From: Alteromonas sp. 5E99-2
GTDB taxonomy: Bacteria; Pseudomonadota; Gammaproteobacteria; Enterobacterales; Alteromonadaceae
DNA: 64,000 nucleotides
Direction: 5' to 3'
NCBI RefSeq assembly: GCF_017368475.1
Contig: NZ_JAFNJE010000006.1
Coordinates: 124,001 to 188,000, forward strand
The notes beneath the pieces were generated by a model, which made no database searches, had not been told where the DNA came from, and was given only the letters and a program-made list of their open reading frames with translations. Every line of letters begins with the position of its first letter. The stretch's first letter is position 1. Of the stretch, positions 34,563 through 43,089 are shown piece after piece. A program made the position numbers and the translations under genes.

Positions 34563-35222
34563 ATGGCTAATAACCATACTGATAAATATCTAGAAAACAA
34601 CAAACGATATGCGAATGGCGAAGCCGTTCATACACCATCGTACCCTGGTGAACAGCCGATTAATCCTGACAAAAACGTGGCCGTTGTAGCTTGCATGGAT
34701 GCGCGAATGAATATAGAGGACCTACTTGGCTTACAGACTGGTGACGCTCATATTATCCGTAATGCAGGAGGTGTTGTAACTGACGACGCGTTACGTTGCC
34801 TGATTATTTCTCATCACCTGCTCAATACGGATGAAATCATACTAATTCACCACACTCGCTGTGGTATGTTGGCCTTTACTGATGAATTACTTAAAGCGGG
34901 TTTAGAAGGTGATCCTGAAGCAGAGGCGTTGCTACAAAAAGCAACTGGACGGAATTTCACTAGTTGTAATTGCAGCTCTGGAACACCTGAACAGTTTCAT
35001 GCATTCAGAGGGCCTATCGAGGCGCTTGATGCACCAAGGAGTGAGAAACAGGATGAGCGCCTTTCTTGGGACGTCAGACGTTCGATTTCAAGAATTGAAA
35101 ATCACCCATGGATACCAACAGAAGGCTCCGATGCCGTGACAGTAAGAGGATTCATCTACGACGTTGATACGGGAAAGCTTGACGAAGTTAGTTATCCTGG
35201 GCCAATGGGCACATTTAGCTGA
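34563..35222 (+). CDS. Beta-carbonic anhydrase
   Basis: The 219-residue zinc enzyme interconverts CO2 and bicarbonate. The zinc ligands and catalytic dyad are seen in VACMDARMN (Cys and Asp-Arg) and HHTRCGM (His and Cys), with [13 protein letters not shown] between them. Between the second zinc motif and the C terminus there is an extra segment of about 60 residues with a CNCSSG pair. It starts 10 bp after the attC-like site with a GAGG ribosome site, and a hairpin follows the stop codon. Confidence 0.9.
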   Translation: MANNHTDKYLENNKRYANGEAVHTPSYPGEQPINPDKNVAVVACMDARMNIEDLLGLQTGDAHIIRNAGGVVTDDALRCLIISHHLLNTDEIILIHHTRCGMLAFTDELLKAGLEGDPEAEALLQKATGRNFTSCNCSSGTPEQFHAFRGPIEALDAPRSEKQDERLSWDVRRSISRIENHPWIPTEGSDAVTVRGFIYDVDTGKLDEVSYPGPMGTFS

Positions 35223-35229
35223 ATATTGT

Positions 35230-35246
35230 CTGCGGCCCTGCCGCAG
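35230..35246 (+). terminator. GC-rich hairpin after carbonic anhydrase
   Basis: CTGCGGC and GCCGCAG form a 7-bp stem with a 3-base loop, 8 bp after the stop codon. There is no T run, so termination is possible but unproven. Confidence 0.45.
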
Positions 35247-35411
35247 CAACCAAAAGCCGCATAACACATATGTGGCTCTCTAGCTGGCACTAGTTTCGAG
35301 TAACCTCCTGATAACTTAAGGAAGTTGCTGCAATTTCAGCCTAAATAGAACCACACTCAAACCAACTACAAAAGGCACCTACGTGCTTTGTAGTTAACCT
35401 ATTTTCATACG

Positions 35412-35915
35412 CTAACTAGCTTTAGGCTCTTTAACTAAATTGATTGGTGTTGTTGGGTTATAACCAAAAGCAGTATCGGGTAAGGTGAGTTTACGAATAT
35501 GTAAAATATAACCAATAATCGCAAAGTGGTGAATAGCATGACTATGAGCTTGGAAAATAACATTTCCCAATGTTGCTGGCGTTGACACTTTACCGTCTCC
35601 CAAATCGTCGATTAACGTGAGTATTTGAGATATTGAGTGTTGCTTTAACTCAGAAAGCCCTTCGATAGTTTTGTCTAAATAAAGTTGAGCTTCTAAGGGG
35701 TCATTTTCCGTTTCTTTTCCTCTAACACGAGCTGTTAAATCTATTTTTTCATTGTTTAAGCCATTTATTAGACAATTAAAAATATCTAAAATATGGCGTA
35801 CATGCCCGCCAATACTGCTGTAGTAAGGCCCAGCAGATTTATCACTGTAGTCTTCAGGTGAAAGCGTTGTTAACGATCGAATTCGGTATAGGTTATTAAT
35901 AACAGTTACTAACAT
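35412..35915 (-). CDS. DinB superfamily protein
   Basis: The 167-residue four-helix-bundle protein has the three-His metal pattern of DinB/YfiT proteins: GGHVRHILD (about 37-45) and QAHSHAIHHFAIIGYIL (about 122-138). Such proteins include thiol-dependent transferases and many of unknown function. It is the only minus-strand gene in the cassette-like region. Confidence 0.8.
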   Translation of the reverse strand: MLVTVINNLYRIRSLTTLSPEDYSDKSAGPYYSSIGGHVRHILDIFNCLINGLNNEKIDLTARVRGKETENDPLEAQLYLDKTIEGLSELKQHSISQILTLIDDLGDGKVSTPATLGNVIFQAHSHAIHHFAIIGYILHIRKLTLPDTAFGYNPTTPINLVKEPKAS

Positions 35916-36149
35916 AAGTAGAAATAATTCAATATCTAGATTTTTTGTTATCCGAATTATAAACGTATAAAAAACGTATAAAGTTGATGTAGATCAGATA
36001 TACGGATGAATTATGGTATTTATATATCTGTGACTGCGCAGCAAACGAGGGCTTTCACTATGAATAAGTTACTTTATACTAAACTTACTTAAATTTTGTA
36101 CCATAACGCTTTGAAAGTTAGCAAAGTATTTCACTTTAAAGGAACATAC

Positions 36150-36707
36150 ATGCCCTACTCTACATTTAAAATTACTTTGTTATCTGTATTAGTACTTTTT
36201 GCTGGCTTTGCGTCAGCCGCAAACCCGAAAGTACCCACAGAGCCACCGTATATAGCGCTTAGTGAGAATATAGATGAGCCTAATGGATACGGCTTTTGCC
36301 TAGATACTTATGGCCCTGGCCAATCAGAATTAATGCAAACGCACTCATGTAAGCCCAAAACAGCCAAAGGAACGCCCAGAAATGACTCTGGCCACGACGT
36401 TCGTTTTGAATACAACGCGGAAACAAAGCAAATCCGCTCTTATGCTTTTGAAGGTCAATGCATGCAAGTTCTCACCGCAATTGGAAAATCGGAGTTTGCA
36501 TTGCTAAGTTGCAGCGACCATCCCCACCAAAAATTTATTTACAGCACAACAGATAAAACTATTCGACTTGATAGCGACCAAGACTATTGTGTAGTCGTAG
36601 ACTCAAAAACGGTAGAAGCCGGACCTTGGGTTAAGCGAGCCTTGCAACTCGTTGAGTGTGACAAAACCGAAGCCGAACTAAAACAATGGTTAGTCGCTGT
36701 AAAATAA
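36150..36707 (+). CDS. Secreted protein with ricin-type trefoil-like domain
   Basis: The frame opens at 36096, but the ATG at 36150 follows AAAGGAAC and starts a clear signal peptide (LLSVLVLFAGFASA). The mature part (about 160 residues) contains GFCLDTYGP, GQCMQVL and DYCVVVD blocks with paired cysteines and FIYSTTDKTIRL. These resemble the repeating units of ricin B-type lectin domains. A carbohydrate-binding role is a guess. Confidence 0.6.
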   Translation: MPYSTFKITLLSVLVLFAGFASAANPKVPTEPPYIALSENIDEPNGYGFCLDTYGPGQSELMQTHSCKPKTAKGTPRNDSGHDVRFEYNAETKQIRSYAFEGQCMQVLTAIGKSEFALLSCSDHPHQKFIYSTTDKTIRLDSDQDYCVVVDSKTVEAGPWVKRALQLVECDKTEAELKQWLVAVK

Positions 36708-36744
36708 GCTATTTAGTATATTACCAACTCAGTAAAAATCTGCT

Positions 36745-36757
36745 GTGGGCGTTAGGC
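36745..36757 (+). repeat. attC-like right core (putative)
   Basis: GGGCGTTAGGC contains GTTAGGC, an exact GTTRRRY core. It lies about 20 bp before a small gene whose stop codon falls in the complementary core ACCTAAC at 37263. This is the arrangement expected of an integron cassette. Confidence 0.45.
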
Positions 36758-36773
36758 GCCATCAACTAAAAGG

Positions 36774-37268
36774 ATGTATAAATTGAAAGTAGCATTTCTA
36801 ATCATTTTACTTTTTTTGACAAGTTATCATTTAAAAGCAGAAGAACGCTTTCTCAGCCATGAGGAAGTCCCAAAAAGCATCCTGTCTAAAATAAAAGAAG
36901 GAGCAAAGCATACAGTAAGCCAGATGCATGAACAGGGAATATCTCACTTTGATTATAATGAAGCGTCAGTGAAATTTCTTAGTGAGGTAATCACAGATGA
37001 GCGCCTTCATTTATCTGATAATGCGAAACGAGTTCTACCTGAGATATGGGGTGCATTCTTAGGGGAAGTCATAATCGAGGAGCTTGGCGGCAAATGGGTT
37101 AAATTTGGCGACCAATATGCCGTATTGGTTAGTGATAGTCATTTATGTTTTCCAATGAACAAAGTACATGAGCAAATCTCGAACGGGCAAATAGATTCTA
37201 TTTACGCTTTTTATTTATCAACAGCTAGGATAGCAAATGAAATTTCAAGCACATACGATGGCACCTAA
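36774..37268 (+). CDS. Hypothetical secreted protein, cassette-type gene
   Basis: The product (about 164 residues) has a signal peptide (VAFLIILLFLTSYHLKA) and an unrecognised helical domain with one Cys. AAAGG touches the ATG at 36774, so a TTG at 36783 may be the real start. The TAA stop lies inside ACCTAAC, an exact RYYYAAC attC core, and a GTTAGGC core precedes the gene, both hallmarks of integron cassettes. Its function is unknown. Confidence 0.55.
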   Translation: MYKLKVAFLIILLFLTSYHLKAEERFLSHEEVPKSILSKIKEGAKHTVSQMHEQGISHFDYNEASVKFLSEVITDERLHLSDNAKRVLPEIWGAFLGEVIIEELGGKWVKFGDQYAVLVSDSHLCFPMNKVHEQISNGQIDSIYAFYLSTARIANEISSTYDGT

Positions 37269-37280
37269 CAAGTGCATTAT
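37263..37280 (+). repeat. attC-like left arm (putative)
   Basis: ACCTAACAAGTGCATTA has the RYYYAAC core followed at the usual distance by an L-box-like TGCATTA. Its right arm is not found nearby; an IS110 transposase remnant starts inside it. CGTTATGAGG at 37455 may be the displaced right end. Confidence 0.45.
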
Positions 37281-37372
37281 GGTGGGAATTTTATATTGCC
37301 ATGCTCATCTACACCATGAATACTAAAAACTAATTTGGCTAAATCAATGCCAACGACTTTAATTAAAGACAT
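37277..37372 (-). pseudogene. IS110-family transposase remnant (N-terminal 31 codons)
   Basis: The minus-strand frame reads MSLIKVVGIDLAKLVFSIHG followed by VDEHGNIKFPP and a stop. This is the DEDD-transposase N terminus of the IS110/IS1111 family (VGIDLAK-VF--HGVDEHG), carrying the first catalytic Asp. The remaining 300 or so residues are missing. It sits beside an attC-like arm, a target known for some IS1111-group elements. Confidence 0.8.
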
Positions 37373-37473
37373 ATGGGCTCTCCACTATTTTTGAAAATTC
37401 GCACTTTCACTATGGCACAACAATGCCAATTTCGGCGGTGAATCCATATCATTCGTTATGAGGATAAACTGAT

Positions 37474-37956
37474 ATGAAAAAACTACTTATCACTTTAATT
37501 TGTATGGTTAGCATATCAAACTCTGCAAATGCTTATGAAATTTTTAAGCCTATTGACACTAAAGAGACAATTTCTTGTTGGGCAAGTTCCTTCCCTAATT
37601 ATACTGAAATAATTGGTTATTCTAGTCTCGGCCATATATTTATGAAATCTCCCAGTGATAATGCATATGCTGTTCTTCACCCATTTAAAAAGGGTGCAAA
37701 ATCATACGGTGTATTTGAAAACACTGCACAGTTTGAGAAACAGATTTTGCAAGAAGAATCGTTTCAGACTTTTGTTTTGAATCTTGACCATGTTGAACAA
37801 ATTGGTAAACACTTGGGGCCACTCAAGGAGGAAGAAATATACATACCTCACCCCTACCCATTTTTGGGGGGCGACGAATCAATAGATTCGTATAGCAAAG
37901 GTAACGTTTGGGTTATGTTAGAAATAGTTGGTCAATTCTATGATGTATGCTCGTAG
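37474..37956 (+). CDS. Hypothetical secreted protein
   Basis: The 160-residue product has a signal peptide (LLITLICMVSISNSANA) and an unrecognised small domain with two cysteines (SCWAS and the final VCS), which could form a disulfide. A GAGG ribosome site precedes the ATG. The gene is flanked by CGTTATGAGG upstream and ATATAACAACCGCGTTAAG downstream, both attC-like, so it fits a cassette. Confidence 0.55.
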   Translation: MKKLLITLICMVSISNSANAYEIFKPIDTKETISCWASSFPNYTEIIGYSSLGHIFMKSPSDNAYAVLHPFKKGAKSYGVFENTAQFEKQILQEESFQTFVLNLDHVEQIGKHLGPLKEEEIYIPHPYPFLGGDESIDSYSKGNVWVMLEIVGQFYDVCS

Positions 37957-38017
37957 CAAGAATAAAGACATATAACAACCGCGTTAAGTCGTTCGCAGGC
38001 ACCCTGAGGTGCAATTG

Positions 38018-38110
38018 CATTGGTTAATTAGAGTTATTAGCTTACAGTGCTATACGGAGACTCAATTTCTCTTGATTCAAGCTTTTGGATAAACCTCTAT
38101 AGTCTCGTTG
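38018..38110 (+). repeat. Diverged 95-bp repeat, copy 2 (attC-like)
   Basis: This is the second copy of the repeat at 33676. It follows TATAACAACCGCGTTAAG, which resembles an attC left arm, and a small GCACC/GGTGC hairpin. It ends at GTCTCGTT like copy 1. Confidence 0.6.
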
Positions 38111-38164
38111 CCCTGCCCCCAACAACACCATTCCATCTAGACCTTTAAATAACATAAAAAATAA

Positions 38165-38281
38165 GGGCATAATACATATATTGGAGATAATGGCTCATTC
38201 AAAATACAGGAAGTAAAAGGGAGTAAATCTATTCTTATAGATAAAGAAGGGGCTGACAAAAAAAAGGTAGGTGATTTATGA
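38165..38281 (+). pseudogene. 3' fragment of an unknown gene
   Basis: A 38-codon open stretch with no start codon has good coding character (NGSFKIQEVKGSKSILIDKE). It ends in an ATGA overlap with the next small frame. It looks like the tail of a lost gene that was translationally coupled to the next one. Confidence 0.4.
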
Positions 38282-38364
38282 ATAGTCTTCAGAATACCAA
38301 AGATAAGTTATCCAATAAAGTGTACTCTCCAAAGGCCACAGCAGGGCCCGCTGAGTACAAGTAA
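38278..38364 (+). CDS. Possible 28-residue peptide gene
   Basis: A short frame (MNSLQNTKDKLSNKVYSPK, then ATAGPAEYK) starts in an ATGA overlap with the preceding fragment. It is polar and basic with no hydrophobic segment. It may be the N-terminal remnant of a gene or a real coupled peptide; I cannot tell which. Confidence 0.25.
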   Translation: MNSLQNTKDKLSNKVYSPKATAGPAEYK

Positions 38365-38424
38365 CCATTGGTTTATAGCGGGAAAACAAGATAAACTAGG
38401 GTTTGTTTATTTTTGAGTAGAGCA

Positions 38425-39780
38425 ATGACTTCGTTTTCGCCAAACATTGAATGGCAAATATCCCCTTGGCACGAACGCTACTTGCCTCGTTCAGATAGCC
38501 AAGATGGCGATCACAGAACGCCTTTTCAGCGGGACAAAGCAAGAGTATTACATTCCGCTGCTTTTCGTCGTTTACAAGCAAAAACCCAAGTTCTTGGTGT
38601 TGGGTTAAGCGACTTTTATCGCACTCGTCTTACTCATTCCTTAGAAGCTGCGCAAATAGGCAGTGGCATTACTTCACAGTTACAAGGTAAATATCCTCAA
38701 GAAGCGGCCTATGTTGGCCTTGATGGTATGCTCATTGAAACCTTGTGTTTAGCTCACGATATCGGCCACCCTCCTTTTGGTCATGGCGGTGAAGTTGCAC
38801 TGAACTATATGATGCGAGATCACGATGGTTTTGAGGGAAATGGACAAACATTTCGTATTGTCACTAAGCTAGAACCTTATACTCAAAGCCATGGTATGAA
38901 CTTATCAAGACGAAGTTTGTTAGGGCTTGTTAAATACCCCAATTTTCTCGATACGCTTTCAGCTGAACAACCCGCTGCTGTTACCTCCACTCACAGAACG
39001 GTTATTGCGAAAAATTGGGTTCCGGCTAAAGGTTTATTCCGTTGTGACCAAGGCCATTACGAATGGATGATGGCGCCATTTTCACAGCAAGATAAAGACA
39101 TTTTTAGCACCTTTAATCAATTTTCGGACAAGCACAGTAAAACTCAATATAAATCTCTAGACTGCTCGATTATGGAACTGGCCGATGACATTGCCTATGG
39201 TATTCACGATTTAGAAGATGCCATTGCCATGGGAATGATAGACCAAACTCAATTTGTCGATAGCATAGTTCAGCCTATTATTAAGCTTGACGTACCTTGG
39301 CTTTCAAAAGAAATAAATGTAATTCAGCAAAAACTGTTTAGCAGTGAACACCACATTCGCAAAAACACTATAGGCGCGTTGGTTAATTGTTTTATTACCT
39401 CTATCGAACTCAGCACGTTAAATACCTTTGAGCACCCTCTTCTCGATTTTAACGTGGCATTCCCGCCAGCCCATAAAAAGGCTTTGGATATCTTCAAATT
39501 GTTTGTGTATCAACATGTTATTCTCAAACCTGAAATTCAAATATTAGAATACAAAGGACAACAGGTTGTAATGGAACTGTTTGAAGCTTTTTCTTCTGAT
39601 CCAGAGCGACTATTACCCACTAACACAGCTAAACGTTGGCTAGCAGCAAAAGAAGATGGCAACGAATACAGAGTGATTGCAGATTACATTTCAGGTATGA
39701 CTGACGAATTTGCATCCCGACTCTATTCAAATATGTTTATTCCTAAACGAGGCGGAACTCACGATACCTTATCGCTATAA
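38425..39780 (+). CDS. dGTP triphosphohydrolase-like HD protein
   Basis: The 451-residue HD-domain enzyme belongs to the deoxyguanosinetriphosphate triphosphohydrolase-like group, which cleaves dNTPs to deoxynucleoside and triphosphate. The HD ligands are in RLTHSLEAAQIG, CLAHDIGHPPFGHGGE and MELADDIAYGIHDLEDAI. The N terminus, DGDHRTPFQRDKARVLHSAAFRRLQAKTQVLG, is typical. The frame opens with TTG at 38413, but the ATG at 38425 is preferred. It is a single gene bordering the cassette-like region. Confidence 0.92.
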   Translation: MTSFSPNIEWQISPWHERYLPRSDSQDGDHRTPFQRDKARVLHSAAFRRLQAKTQVLGVGLSDFYRTRLTHSLEAAQIGSGITSQLQGKYPQEAAYVGLDGMLIETLCLAHDIGHPPFGHGGEVALNYMMRDHDGFEGNGQTFRIVTKLEPYTQSHGMNLSRRSLLGLVKYPNFLDTLSAEQPAAVTSTHRTVIAKNWVPAKGLFRCDQGHYEWMMAPFSQQDKDIFSTFNQFSDKHSKTQYKSLDCSIMELADDIAYGIHDLEDAIAMGMIDQTQFVDSIVQPIIKLDVPWLSKEINVIQQKLFSSEHHIRKNTIGALVNCFITSIELSTLNTFEHPLLDFNVAFPPAHKKALDIFKLFVYQHVILKPEIQILEYKGQQVVMELFEAFSSDPERLLPTNTAKRWLAAKEDGNEYRVIADYISGMTDEFASRLYSNMFIPKRGGTHDTLSL

Positions 39781-39913
39781 AAACTAGACCATATTAGGCC
39801 CACTTTTGTCTATATTTGGCCGTAATTATAACATTTGTATCCTACCTGCAACCCATTGTAGTAAAACACGGTCTATCTTTAGAGTAGTAATATAATAATA
39901 ATGGATTGGATAC

Positions 39914-40933
39914 ATGAGCAATAAGCGGTTCACACCAAGCGTAAAATTAACAGAAGCAGACGTCACAGACCAAAACGTGTTTAACGGTAGACGTAAACTA
40001 TTAAAGTCTATGGGTTTTTTGGGAGCCTCGTCGTTACTTGCTTCCTCGGGACAAGCCAATGCTCAGCTGTTCGATTTGTTCGGCTCAAGTGAAGAAGAAA
40101 CAAAAAAGCCAAGTTCTTACCTGCCCCTTGAATACAAAAAAAGTAAAGATAAGTCACAAGTGCTTACCCCCTATGAAAAAGTGGTGTCTTACAACAACTT
40201 CTATGAATTTGGCACAGACAAAAGTGCACCTGCCGCCTATGCCCATGAAATGACTACAAACCCGTGGACGCTAAAAATAGACGGTTTATGCGAAAAACCC
40301 ACCACTATTAGCTATGACGACTTGCACAATAAATTCCCTTTAGAAGAGCGTATATACCGACTTCGCTGTGTAGAAGCTTGGTCTATGGTTGTACCTTGGG
40401 TTGGCTTTGAACTAGCTCGACTAATAAAATTGGTGCAACCGCTTTCGAGCGCTAAATATGTCGCATTTGAAACCTATGCCAATGCTGATGAAATGCGTGG
40501 TGTTAAAAGCCGGTTCGCTGGCGGCGGTATTCAATATCCCTATGTGGAAGGCTTGCGTATGGATGAAGCCATGCACCCGCTAACGTTAATGGCAGTGGGT
40601 TTGTATGGCAGTGCATTACCGAATCAGAATGGCGCACCTGTGAGACTTGTGGTGCCATGGAAATATGGTTTTAAGAGCGCCAAATCCATAGTCCGTATTC
40701 GATTAACTGACAAAAAGCCACCAACGACCTGGAATATACTTGCTCCCCATGAATATGGCTTTTACGCTAACGTTAACCCGACTGTATCTCATCCTCGATG
40801 GAGCCAAGCCAGTGAACGTCGCATCACTACAGGTGGCTTACTCGCAAGAAACAGAACTGAAACTCAGCTTTTTAATGGTTATTCAGAAGTTGCGTCTATG
40901 TATTCCAATTTGAATTTAAAACAAAACTTTTAA
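39914..40933 (+). CDS. msrP: Protein-methionine-sulfoxide reductase catalytic subunit
   Basis: The 339-residue periplasmic molybdoenzyme repairs oxidised methionines in envelope proteins. A Tat signal is visible ([10 protein letters not shown], twin Arg 26-27, cleavage near ANA at about 50). The molybdenum-ligating Cys is C152 in [30 protein letters not shown] near the C terminus matches YedY/MsrP. Its stop codon overlaps the start of msrQ. Confidence 0.95.
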   Translation: MSNKRFTPSVKLTEADVTDQNVFNGRRKLLKSMGFLGASSLLASSGQANAQLFDLFGSSEEETKKPSSYLPLEYKKSKDKSQVLTPYEKVVSYNNFYEFGTDKSAPAAYAHEMTTNPWTLKIDGLCEKPTTISYDDLHNKFPLEERIYRLRCVEAWSMVVPWVGFELARLIKLVQPLSSAKYVAFETYANADEMRGVKSRFAGGGIQYPYVEGLRMDEAMHPLTLMAVGLYGSALPNQNGAPVRLVVPWKYGFKSAKSIVRIRLTDKKPPTTWNILAPHEYGFYANVNPTVSHPRWSQASERRITTGGLLARNRTETQLFNGYSEVASMYSNLNLKQNF

Positions 40934-41559
40934 TGAAAAGACTGTTATCAAAGCCCTTACGCATATCAAATAACGTACGTGTTACTGCTAAAACCCTAAT
41001 ACATTTAATTGTATTGGGGTATTTGGGAGGGCTGTTTTATTTTGGGCTAAACGATGCGCTGGGTGCTGACCCGGTAAAAACGCTTATTCACAATTCAGGC
41101 TTAACAGCGGTTATATTATTGCTTATTACCCTTGTGATCTCTCCGCTAGCTCAGCGTCTACCTTGCGCTGACTTAATGAAATTTAGACGGCTATTTGGCG
41201 TGTATGCGTTTTTTGCGGCCTTATATCACCTAGCCATATTTACCGTGTTTGATTTACAAATGAATATTGGCCTTCTTATTAGTGAAATAATAAGAAGACC
41301 TTATATTACCGTAGGTTTAATTACATTCATTTTGCTACTTGCATTAAGTCTAACCTCATTCGATCGTATCAAACGAAAAATGGGTAAGCATTGGCAAAGC
41401 CTACACAATTACGTTTATTTGACCTTGTTTTTAGCGTTATTGCATTTTAGTTGGTCAGAAAAGACCTTATTACAAACATCGCTTTACTACTGGCTGGTAG
41501 CATTTGTTGTCATGACGACAAGAAGCATGAAAATAAAGCGTTTATTCAAGTTTAAATAA
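40933..41559 (+). CDS. msrQ: Heme membrane subunit of the MsrPQ system
   Basis: The 208-residue inner-membrane b-type cytochrome delivers electrons from the quinone pool or flavin to MsrP. It has about six membrane segments and heme-ligating histidines in AALYHLAIF, WQSLHNYVYL and LALLHFSWS. The TAATG junction couples it to msrP. Confidence 0.94.
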   Translation: MKRLLSKPLRISNNVRVTAKTLIHLIVLGYLGGLFYFGLNDALGADPVKTLIHNSGLTAVILLLITLVISPLAQRLPCADLMKFRRLFGVYAFFAALYHLAIFTVFDLQMNIGLLISEIIRRPYITVGLITFILLLALSLTSFDRIKRKMGKHWQSLHNYVYLTLFLALLHFSWSEKTLLQTSLYYWLVAFVVMTTRSMKIKRLFKFK

Positions 41560-41630
41560 TCAATAAAAACATAAAGATAAAATACACATAATCATTATTT
41601 GAGCAATTTGTTCAAAAAAAACACTTGCAT

Positions 41631-41667
41631 GTATGGGCATACAGTATTACTGTATGCCCATACACTG
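41631..41667. promoter_or_regulatory. LexA-type operator, double site in a 33-bp perfect palindrome
   Basis: From 41631 to 41663 the sequence is a perfect inverted repeat around one central base (arms GTATGGGCATACAGTA and complement). Each arm contains a LexA-like box: TACTGTATGCCCATACA is close to the consensus TACTGTATATATATACAGTA. A second CTGTATAAATT follows. It lies 25-60 bp before the SulA-like gene. Confidence 0.7.
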
Positions 41668-41691
41668 TATAAATTAACAAGGTTTATGATT

Positions 41692-42024
41692 ATGCAAAAT
41701 GTTCTCACACTTCCTATTACTCATAAAAACCATTCAGCTTTAAAGCAAAAAAGCTGGTCTTATTTGTTAGCGGATTCTCTGGCGTTTAATAAAGAAGTTG
41801 ATTACGGCATACGCATTCAAAAGCCATGCTCTGAAAACATTCCTAAGTGGATAGAAAAAATTGTAGTGAGCGGACAATGCAGTTCTATTTACGTAGAAAA
41901 TTTGAAGCTAAAAAAATCAGATAAACTTTTTATTGAAGGTTTGTGCCATAAGCACAATGTGAGCTTGTTCAGCATATCTGTTGTAAAAGGCGCTAATGCA
42001 AAGGTAGTACAAGGACCTTGGTAA
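41692..42024 (+). CDS. SulA-like SOS cell-division inhibitor (candidate)
   Basis: The 110-residue protein resembles the SulA superfamily in its core (IPKWIEKIVVSGQCSSIYVENLKL, then LFIEGLCHKHNVSLFSI), where SulA has a basic-residue-linked strand followed by a hydrophobic C terminus. It is shorter than E. coli SulA (169). The frame opens at 41599, but that start would lie upstream of the LexA palindrome. The ATG at 41692 has AAGG 9 bp before it. The LexA site supports DNA-damage induction and an FtsZ-inhibiting role, which is inference. Confidence 0.65.
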   Translation: MQNVLTLPITHKNHSALKQKSWSYLLADSLAFNKEVDYGIRIQKPCSENIPKWIEKIVVSGQCSSIYVENLKLKKSDKLFIEGLCHKHNVSLFSISVVKGANAKVVQGPW

Positions 42025-42034
42025 AATTCAGACA

Positions 42035-42066
42035 AAAAAAGAAGAGCACATGTGCTCTTCTTTTTT
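42035..42066. terminator. Bidirectional terminator between the SulA-like and porin genes
   Basis: A 32-bp perfect palindrome (A6, GAAGAGCACA and complement, T6) can terminate both convergent transcripts. Confidence 0.9.
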
Positions 42067-42088
42067 GAATAGATTATTTTCTTAGCGA

Positions 42089-42820
42089 TTAAAGCGCGAA
42101 ATCTACTGCGTAACCAACAACAAATTTAACTTCGTCATTGTCTAGACCGTCTGGACCAGCATCTTCAAGATCAGTCGTAGTTACAGTGAAGCTAAAGCCA
42201 TCTTTAGCAAGGCTTACGCTGTAATCAAAGTAACCATTTTCAACACCGTTAAAGGCTTCACTGAAGTCACCATCTTGGAAACCAATGTGTAAACCAAGCT
42301 CTAGACCTTCTTTAATTTCGTATGCGTAGTCAGCAGAGAAATAGAATGCGCTCGCGAAATCAAAGTTTTGCTCGTCACCACTTGGAGAGAAACCTTCATC
42401 GGCTTCAGTGTTAGCTAGTAAATAAGCTGTGAAAGTGAAATTGTTGAAACCGATAGAACCATAGATTTCACCGAAATCAAACTCAGCTTCTGAATCGTAG
42501 TTGTAGTAAAGGTAACCGATGTCGTAAGTAAAAGTATCCGTTTCGCCTGCATAACCAAAGTAAATGTCATGCTCATATGAGAATACATCGTCTGCCGCAT
42601 ACTGAACATTTGATGCCCAAGTACCTGCATAAAAACCAGATTCACTTGTGTAGTCAATACCACCTTGAACAGCTGGTTCATTAGTAGTCTGAGTAAGACC
42701 ACGCCAAATATAGTTATTTGTTACAGATGCATTTGCACTCCATTCAGCTTGTGCTGAAAAACATGCAAGTACACTTGCAGAAAGCGCTGCAAACTTAAAA
42801 ATACCTTGTGATGCTTTCAT
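42089..42820 (-). CDS. TorF family putative outer-membrane porin
   Basis: The 243-residue protein has a signal peptide (to about residue 25, SAQA) and a repetitive beta-barrel pattern starting WSANASVTNNYIWRGLTQT, the conserved start of the Gcw_chp/TorF family. The IWRG motif and alternating aromatic residues are clear, and the last strand ends VVGYAVDFAL. The transported compound is unknown. It is a single gene with strong terminator signals downstream; the 267-bp upstream region is AT-rich promoter DNA with no gene. Confidence 0.9.
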   Translation of the reverse strand: MKASQGIFKFAALSASVLACFSAQAEWSANASVTNNYIWRGLTQTTNEPAVQGGIDYTSESGFYAGTWASNVQYAADDVFSYEHDIYFGYAGETDTFTYDIGYLYYNYDSEAEFDFGEIYGSIGFNNFTFTAYLLANTEADEGFSPSGDEQNFDFASAFYFSADYAYEIKEGLELGLHIGFQDGDFSEAFNGVENGYFDYSVSLAKDGFSFTVTTTDLEDAGPDGLDNDEVKFVVGYAVDFAL

Positions 42821-43071
42821 CTTATACTCTCTCCGTTGATGTGTGATAAGTGTAAAAACTATTACTTCTTGTTGTTATTTCTAAATATTAAATAAAAGGA
42901 TGATTCTTAAACTATTCATCCTAATTTTGATAAAAATAAATAACTTTATTTTTAAATATTCTCACATAAATAATAATTATGCTAATTTTTAGAATAAAAA
43001 ATTGCTATTTTGCAACAAAATAGCAACATTGTGAATGAAGTGTAAACTCAATTAAAATACCATTTACAAAA

Positions 43072-43089
43072 AAGAGGCTTTCGCCTCTT
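43072..43089 (-). terminator. Terminator of the EF-hand gene
   Basis: AAGAGGC and GCCTCTT form a 7-bp stem with a TTTC loop, overlapping the stop codon and followed on the minus strand by a T run. Confidence 0.75.

Noticed and set aside
35916-36149. AACGTATAAA direct repeat before the trefoil gene as an operator
   Set aside because: Two short AT-rich copies in an AT-rich promoter region; too weak to support.
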